From Omphalotus guepiniiformis (lineage: Eukaryota > Basidiomycota > Agaricomycetes > Agaricales > Omphalotaceae): DNA of 64,000 bases. Within the stretch, counting starts at the first letter, position 1. Each line of letters begins with the position of its first letter. The notes beneath the pieces were generated by a model. It did no database searches and was not told the DNA's origin. It saw only the letters and a program-made list of their open reading frames with translations. The DNA is taken from positions 1,488,001 through 1,552,000 of the forward strand of contig JAQOOI010000070.1 in assembly GCA_028554645.1 (NCBI GenBank), read 5' to 3'. The translations under genes were made by a program, and so were the position numbers. This document shows, one piece after another, positions 57,869 through 64,000 of the stretch.

Positions 57869-59469
57869 TCAAGCATCTGGGTACCTCTGTACAAATCCCT
57901 TATGGAAGGTCTCCAACTTGCCGACATACTCCTCTACGCCGGGACACAAACAAGTAAGCCTATAATGCCAATGACCTTCTTTCTGGCCAAACCCACTCCC
58001 AGGAACGACACATATGCCCGTCTCATCAAGCAACTGAAGCGCGTAAAACGCATCAGGTTCCTTCTTTGCCTTCTTCGCCGCCTCAATCGCTTTATCGCTC
58101 AGCGAAATACGAGGGTAGAGATACAACGCTCCAGGTGAATTGACACACGATACGCCCGTTAGCGCATTGAGTCTCTGAGCCATAACCTTAGTTCTCTCCG
58201 CAAGTGCGCTATGTATCGCGTCCGTCTCCTTCTTCCACAAAGCATAACTCTCGTCTCCTTCTTTAGGAGGTCTAACGAGGCTGTCTACTCCAATTTGACC
58301 ATGAAGGGGTGGACAGAGACCGACAGAGACCATTTTGTATATGAGTGCCATGATCTCAGGTGAGATGTTGGTGCACTCGAAGTAACCACCTCGTCGACCG
58401 CATTCGCCCATGACACCCTTTGAGATGGAGTGGAATGAGACGAGTGGAATGGGCGAACGACGTTTCGCGACGAGCTTCTTGAATGAGGTGAATGGGTGGG
58501 TTGAGGGCGAGTGGAGGTTTGATTGGTAGACCTCGTCAGCGAGTAGGACGAGGGAATGAGCTTCGCATATTTCGATGAGCTCTTCCTGCGTTCGTTCATC
58601 CAAGAGTGCACCAGTAGGGTTACCGGGGTTGATAACGACGAGAGCTTTAGGTTTGGTTCCCTCCGCTTCGGCATTGGCAAGTGCTGCTTTGATTTCATCA
58701 AGAGAGGTGGACCAGGCAGCAGAACCGTCGAGGTGATATGGGATCGGTATGCCGTTGTACTGCGCAATGGTGGCAGTGTAGAGCGGGTACTGGGGTATGG
58801 GGATGAGGATACCGCAGGATGGGGAAGAAATCAACATTGAGATCAAGAGAGAGACACCCGCAGATGCTCCAGCGGTGAGAAAGATATGATTAGGATCTGC
58901 TGGATATCCATCCCTCTCCTCGATGAATTTCGCTACGTTTTGGCGAATGTAAGGGACACCTTGACTGTGTGAGTAAGCTCCGATGGATCCAATCTCCGCC
59001 TGCAATTCCTTTGCGCGCGCAACGACGTCCTTTGGGAAAGCATTCGGTGCGAGGTCTGCGAGTGCAGGATACTCCATCAACGCTGCGATCTATCGTCCCC
59101 ATCGCAACCGCAGTCAGCCATCCGATTCACTCCAGCTTACAGAACGACACTCACCTGCCTACTGAACGTGATCGGTGGCTGATCCAGTCCTTTCTGCTGA
59201 GGATTCCCGATGTTAGACGAGATCACCCTATCGAAGGGAAGTCCATGGTTGGGGTCCTTGAGAATATTGCGGTACTCCTCTGCCTTGATCGCGAGCTCAC
59301 CACGGACGGCGTACTCGACATTGAGAAGAGATGGATTGAGAGAATCGACGGTGAGAGGACGCATTTTCGTTCTTGGTACGTGTGTAGCGAATGTTTTCGA
59401 GAGAAAGGATGATGAAGAAGAAGAGGAAGCAATTCTGGACGACCGTAACGGTAATGCAATTGGACTCAT
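57869..59469 (-). CDS. Alanine aminotransferase
   Basis: PLP enzyme that interconverts alanine plus 2-oxoglutarate with pyruvate plus glutamate. Exons 59469-59155 and 59089-57869 sum to 511 residues. The first 35 residues are basic and serine-rich (MSPIALPLRSSRIASSSSSS), suggesting a mitochondrial targeting peptide. ALT-specific motifs follow: KAEEYRNILKDPNHGLPFDR, SSNIGNPQQKGLDQPPITF, GAYSHSQGVPYIRQNVAKFI, INPGNPTGALL, the PLP-lysine region SFHSISKGVMGECGRRGGYF and PGSGFGQKEGHWHYRLTCLC. The C-terminus HKGFVQRYPDA is normal. ALT is preferred over aspartate aminotransferase because of these motifs. Confidence 0.94.
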
Positions 59470-60254
59470 GTTCCGGAGCTTTCGGCCTGGAAGCCCGACT
59501 TAAACCGAATGGGGAGGGTTGTCGTCGCTGGCACTGTCTAGAACTCTTTATACGGAGGCGGAATATTAGAATTAGCTCGAGATATATATGCCACTGGAAG
59601 ACACACCTATAGGGCTGTTAAACACGTTGAATCGAACAGAACAGCTCAACAGCAGCAGCTACAGCAACTCGAAGCCTAACACGCGCCGCAAGTACTGAGC
59701 AAGCTGTCGCCGGAGAGAAAACGACTGCATATAAAAAATTGAGTCGAGTCAGATTATATTACCTCAGTCTATGTTGATTTACATAACGTCGTCAACCAGC
59801 GCTTTTCAGGCGCTCCTGAAAGCTGAAGTTGCAAAGAAACAAAGAGAGCTTATATAATACTAACTACCATCCATTACAGATTTATTCATTACTTACACAA
59901 ATATTTTCAACTGCACATGCAAGTCTTAGCAACCCCATAGGCTAAGTCCAACGGACAACATCACAAATGAATTGGCCCAGACTCTCCTGCGAATCATGAG
60001 AGGCAGGAACCACAGGATAGGTACGAACGCAACACAACTGTACCAACCTCTTGATCCTCTGCCCACAAATCCGCAAAAGCTGCCCCACAAGTGGTACACC
60101 ACCGGCGGGGCTTGCTTTCCACCCCTCTCGACTAACGGACCCGGGGTGGTCTATGCAGCTGTAGTACAAAAAAGCACCTCATCATGTACCAACTCGAATT
60201 CGCAATCTCAATGTACAAATGTACGTATGTATTTTACACGATTGACCACCCTCT
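59470..60254. other. Intergenic region upstream of ALT, downstream of the amidase
   Basis: No supported gene. It contains a TATATATG word about 120 bp before the ALT start (59584) that may be its TATA region. The stretch 59800-60250 is AT-rich with nothing recognised. Confidence 0.5.
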
Positions 60255-62579
60255 TCAAGTTGTACAAGGTTCCGGATACTTGCCAATAACGTCTTTTAAC
60301 TGTGTTTTGGGAATAGCAGCAGGAAACGCCTTTCTTGCTAATCTCGTCAAAGTCTTTTGCTCGTACGCGAAAGCAAATCCAACCAGATCCATTTCTGAAA
60401 ATGCCGTGCTGAAGAATGATAAGCCGAATGGAACGCCGGGGGCGGGATATACTGTCAATGGGCCTACGTGACGCATTGTGACGTGTTCTGGGTAGAAGCC
60501 TAGAGGTACTGTGTGAGGAGGTTTATTAGTTGAGATTCAGTGGTACGGAATTAGGGCTCGACCCCACGTACCGGTGACAATAGGATATCCAGCGATGGCT
60601 TTGTAACCGTTGTATATTCAATCATCGAGCTAATGAAAGTGGAGTGCAGGCTTACCTGGAGGCACAGCGGTAAATCCGGGCGCGGGAAGTACTAATGCGT
60701 CCAAGTCGAACTCAGCCAAAGCTGCATCGATACCTCTCGTTGCACTTCATAGAAAAAAAATAGATTTATTAATACCAACACATGCCTGGGTAGGCAGGGA
60801 TGACCCTCACCCGAGATCTTTATCAAATGCCAAAGATTGAAAGTAGGCAGCGGTCATTCCGGTTGTATTCTGAGATTCAATCAAACTGTTCCCTTTGCGT
60901 TCATATAAAGCAGCCTCAAGCATCTGAAAAGAAAGCGCCTTACTCGGATTGGTCAGTGAAGTTTGTAGGTTCTTCCAGCTCTGGGTTGGCATCATTGAAG
61001 GCGATGAGGTCTGCTAGGCTGCGGACGCCAGAAGGATTTTCGATAAGTGCTTCAAAGTACGAGTTTAGCTGGATCTAGTTCAAGTTCATAGAATCGAGAG
61101 TCAGCATACAGTAGTATGGTGATGCCCAAAGGACTTACTTTGAAATCAGTGTCCGTTACAACCGTCTCGTTATAAGACTGCATGATCTCCGCAGACGACG
61201 GTAAATCAGCAGGGTCTACAATCGTTGCACCGAGACTCCTGATGATGTCCAAGGCCTGCTCAAAAGCGACATCGACGGAAGGATCGTTCCTGCTGATATA
61301 GGGATTCAAGAAGAACCTCGGAACACCAATTCGTTTGCCAACAAGAGCACTAGTATTGAGTGCTTTGGTGAAATCGGGCACAACGTCTGGTTGGGCCAGA
61401 GTGAAATTGTCGTTCGGGTCTTTACCAGCTATGACGGAAAGGACAATCGCAGCATCTGTGACGGAACGTGTGATTGGTCCAACAGTATCTTGATGATCAG
61501 AAATAGGAATAACTATGTCAACATCATTAGCGACAGTTCCGTGTAGATGAACTGGTCATTGTAGGTTATACCTCCAGCACGAGAAGTCAGTCCTACAGTG
61601 GGTTTGATTCCTGCCAAGTTGTTATTACTGGTCGGACAGGTGATACTTCCATCCGTCTCCGAGCCGAGGGTGACAGCAGCGAGTCCGATGGACGCTGAAA
61701 CTCCAGATCCCGAGGAGGAGCCACATGGATCAGCGTTTGGGAAATATGCGTTTGTGTTTTGCCCACCGCGACCCGACCAGCCCGGGGCCAAGTTTCCGCG
61801 AGAACCAGCAAACTCAGAGAGATTTGTTTTTCCTAGGACACAGGTGTTGGGCTCAGATGATGTGTTATAGGCCAAGGAATCTGTACCTACCCAATATAAT
61901 AGCCCCTGCTTTCCGTAGTCTTTTGACAACTCCGGCATCTTCAGGTACGACGGATCCCAACAAGCTAAATGACCCTGCAGTCGTGTTCATCCCTAGCATT
62001 TCACATCGCTCGTAAGAAAGAAAACAGCAGAGAAACAATATGCAACAACATCAAGTGTACCTTCTGAAGCAATGGTAGCGATATTGTCCTGTACTCAGGA
62101 GACTGGTTAGTAACGGAAAACATTCGAATAAACAAAGCGCACACCTTCAACAGAACTGGGATACCATGCAGCAAGCTTCTCTTTCCAGACACTTTTCTTT
62201 CGACATCAAGTGCAGCTGCTTGTGCCAGGGCCGACGGATTGGTCTCAATGACTGCTCTTAGCGCCGGGCCTTTCAAGTTCACCTCGTCAATACGCGCAAA
62301 ATACGCCTGTGAAGCAATGCAACACTGTTAAAGAGAAAGAGGGCACACGAGTCTATCCGGAAACGTCATCGTTACCTTGACGAGATCAACACTAGTGAAG
62401 TGGCCCGCGTCTAGACCATGCTGTAACTCTAACACCGAGGCCTCGTAGAGATCAGGAAAGACACTATCATCAGCTCGAGGCTGAATAGCGCGAACGAATT
62501 GCGGAGAGGCAAGACCTCGTACGAGAGTGAGTGTATGGAGGAGAGAGATTGTTATACACAACCATTTCGAGATTGTCAT
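60255..62579 (-). CDS. Secreted amidase (amidase signature family)
   Basis: Hydrolyses amides. The substrate is not predictable from sequence alone. ATG 62579 opens a signal peptide (MTISKWLCITISLLHTLTLV, RG). The chain then has LHGIPVLLKD (catalytic Lys), CGSSSGSGVSASIGLAAVTL (cis-Ser region) and GSETDGSITCPTSNNNLAGI (nucleophile Ser), giving the Ser-cisSer-Lys triad. Further conserved pieces are GPITRSVTDAAIVLSVIAG and LPAPGFTAVPP. The end reads DVIGKYPEPCTT-stop at 60255. About ten short introns were seen. A glutamyl-tRNA amidotransferase A function is unlikely because of the signal peptide. Fungal relatives are often annotated as amidase or acetamidase-like. Confidence 0.88.
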
Positions 62580-62598
62580 GATGCAAAGCGTGGAATGG

Positions 62599-62776
62599 CC
62601 CGGATGCTCGACAGGGGTTCAAAGGGACAATGAAGTTGCTGTGAAGGGAATCCTCGCAGCAAGCTTCGTATATTCGAAGGGGGTTTATATACGCCCGGGT
62701 GCTCGACAGGGGTTTACGGGGACAATGAAGTAGCTGTGAAAGGAATCCTGGCAGCAAGTTTCGTATATTCGAAGGT
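62599..62776. repeat. 95-bp tandem repeat in the amidase promoter
   Basis: CCCGGATGCTCGACAGGGGT starts at 62599 and CCCGGGTGCTCGACAGGGGT at 62694. Both units go on through GGGACAATGAAGT, GGAATCCT and GCAGCAAG, ending in the inverted repeat CTTCG-TATATT-CGAAG. The repeat lies directly upstream of the amidase ATG (62579). Confidence 0.9.
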
Positions 62777-64000
62777 GCCAGTGTAAGAGTCAGATGGAAG
62801 CAGCTCCTCGGCACGAAGCTTGAGCTAAGGAAGGTGTATTATCCGAGCATACCAGAAGGACGCAAGAGATAAAAGGTCAGAGGAACCGCTGCTAGGCGAG
62901 CATTGTAGAAAGGTGGGTATGAGAATCTAAAATATAATAACAACGCTTGAAGACACCGTCTTACAGCACAACGTGCTTGGCGGTTTGAAGTATAAGTGCA
63001 TTTCTGAGCAAATGGCATTCCATTTCAGCAGTCGTGCACGCTATCGAATAGAAGCGCGAATGAACGTACAGTCCATCCAGGTATACAAAAAAGAAGTCCG
63101 CGAAGAGCCGAGAAGGAAAAAAAATCGACATCTAGACGCGCTCATGCCTCCACCTTCATGAGATTCAAGCTCAAGGCCGACATCCATGACGTGACACCAT
63201 CTCTGAAGGACATGCACTGAGCTGCAACCGTGCGTGGGACATTGGTAGCCAGCGGTCATGAACTGCCTGCCTAGTCAGCTCGCTTCTCCCAAACGAGCGA
63301 CGATGCATTTCGCCTGCGTATGCTTCCAGCGGGTTTGTACGTGTGAAACACCACGGGTCTATTGACGAACAGGATTGGCCATATGAGGCTGATTGGCGCA
63401 GGAGGATAGCCAGCATGGGCGCCTAGTTGAGCACCAGTATGATAGTTCCTGGAATAGGCGGACTCTCCAACTGCGAGGAGATCCCTCGTGGCTGCTGGAG
63501 CCGTCCCCGCAGCCGTGAACTTCACGGACAGATACGAGAAGCCACAAGCCACCAACAGCCGCAGCCAACGATTTCATGTGAACAACGATGGATGAGTTGA
63601 GGAAGCAAAGGGGGGTGGATGGAACTTGATCAGAAAGTTCATCAAGTGAGTACAGCTCAAGAATGACAGAACAAAGCTGCCCAACCCTGAGACCCCAGGC
63701 CGGTAGCCACAGACAGCGCGGGATTCGGAAAGTCGATGCGCTGACAAGTCGGGTCAATGTGATCACTTGAAAAGGAGTTGGATAATACCATGTTGAATAT
63801 CGACATGACGAAAGATGACTTGTCACCCTGGAGTCACTGCATGTGTAATAAATCACCAGTAACAGTGTTGTCGAGACCAAGGCCGGCATTGGGGGTTGTG
63901 GGTTGGTTTGAGCTGCGGATATTTCAGAGGAGCTCTTCAATCTGAATCGCAAGCTGACACGGTACCAAAATCGCCGAAAGCAAGATTTGAATTGGATCTG
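62777..64000. other. Window end, no supported gene
   Basis: On the - strand an open stretch (63041-63600) with a signal-peptide-like start (SLAAAVGGLWLLVS) and a downstream reading in a second frame (AATRDLLAVGESAYSRNYH, GAQLGAHAGYPPAP) could be a small secreted protein needing an intron or carrying a frameshift. The match of composition alone is not enough for a gene call. Confidence 0.25.

Noticed and set aside
63271..63952. Secreted protein gene at the right edge
   Set aside because: Signal-like start and downstream coding-like stretch are in different frames and no intron fits clearly. Kept only as a low-confidence note.

Overview
The window is nuclear DNA of a mushroom-forming basidiomycete, probably of the order Agaricales. 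Genes are broken by many 45-70 bp GT-AG introns (a few GC-AG). Class I hydrophobins, glyoxal-oxidase-type copper radical oxidases, a DUF6535-type protein and an Agaricomycete-only orphan family are present. There is no prokaryotic operon structure, rRNA or CRISPR.

Layout. 1-7.0 kb: eroded exons of unrecognised genes, split by a 3.7 kb element with ~215 bp terminal inverted repeats that is filled with an 11-bp minisatellite and a ~1.04 kb higher-order repeat. 7.4-13.0 kb: housekeeping block with Rtf1 (Paf1 complex), Hikeshi/OPI10 and a DUF6535-type membrane protein. 13.0-26.0 kb: a mosaic of duplications with two glyoxal oxidase genes, one hydrophobin pair, and fragments of purine nucleoside phosphorylase (PNP), an Sds3-like gene and an aldo/keto reductase, plus a 696 bp fold-back element. 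25.6-27.4 kb: intact PNP and URM1, divergent across 115 bp. 29.5-34.4 kb: a Zn2Cys6 regulator. 37.7-42.7 kb: an Sds3/Dep1-like gene of 1583 codons. 43.6-50.5 kb: two inverted copies of the hydrophobin-pair duplicon with gene fragments. 50.8-62.6 kb: enoyl-CoA reductase (TSC13/TECR), an orphan-family gene with a probable frameshift, a vacuolar iron transporter (VIT/CCC1) with a truncated copy beside it, an intron-containing tRNA-Ser(CGA), alanine aminotransferase, and a secreted amidase. The last 1.4 kb has no gene I can support.

How the parts relate. The housekeeping genes are single and intact: transcription elongation (Rtf1), Hsp70 nuclear import (Hikeshi), tRNA thiolation/urmylation (URM1), purine salvage (PNP), sphingolipid/very-long-chain fatty acid elongation (TECR), histone deacetylation (Sds3-like) and amino-acid metabolism (ALT). 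Between them lies a young duplication network. Six hydrophobin genes form three A-then-B pairs: one on + at 19-21 kb and two on - at 44-50 kb. Each pair carries the same hitch-hiking 5' flank, and two also carry fragments of an Sds3-like gene and an aldo/keto reductase. The glyoxal oxidase duplication carries fragments of the neighbouring PNP gene. One oxidase copy has a telomere-like tract where the other has its TATA box. The other copy has a +1 frameshift and a GC splice donor.

Exon boundaries were read by eye from splice signals and reading frame. Totals that are multiples of three (Rtf1, Hikeshi, URM1, hydrophobins, Sds3-like, VIT, ALT) make those models strong. No database search was possible.
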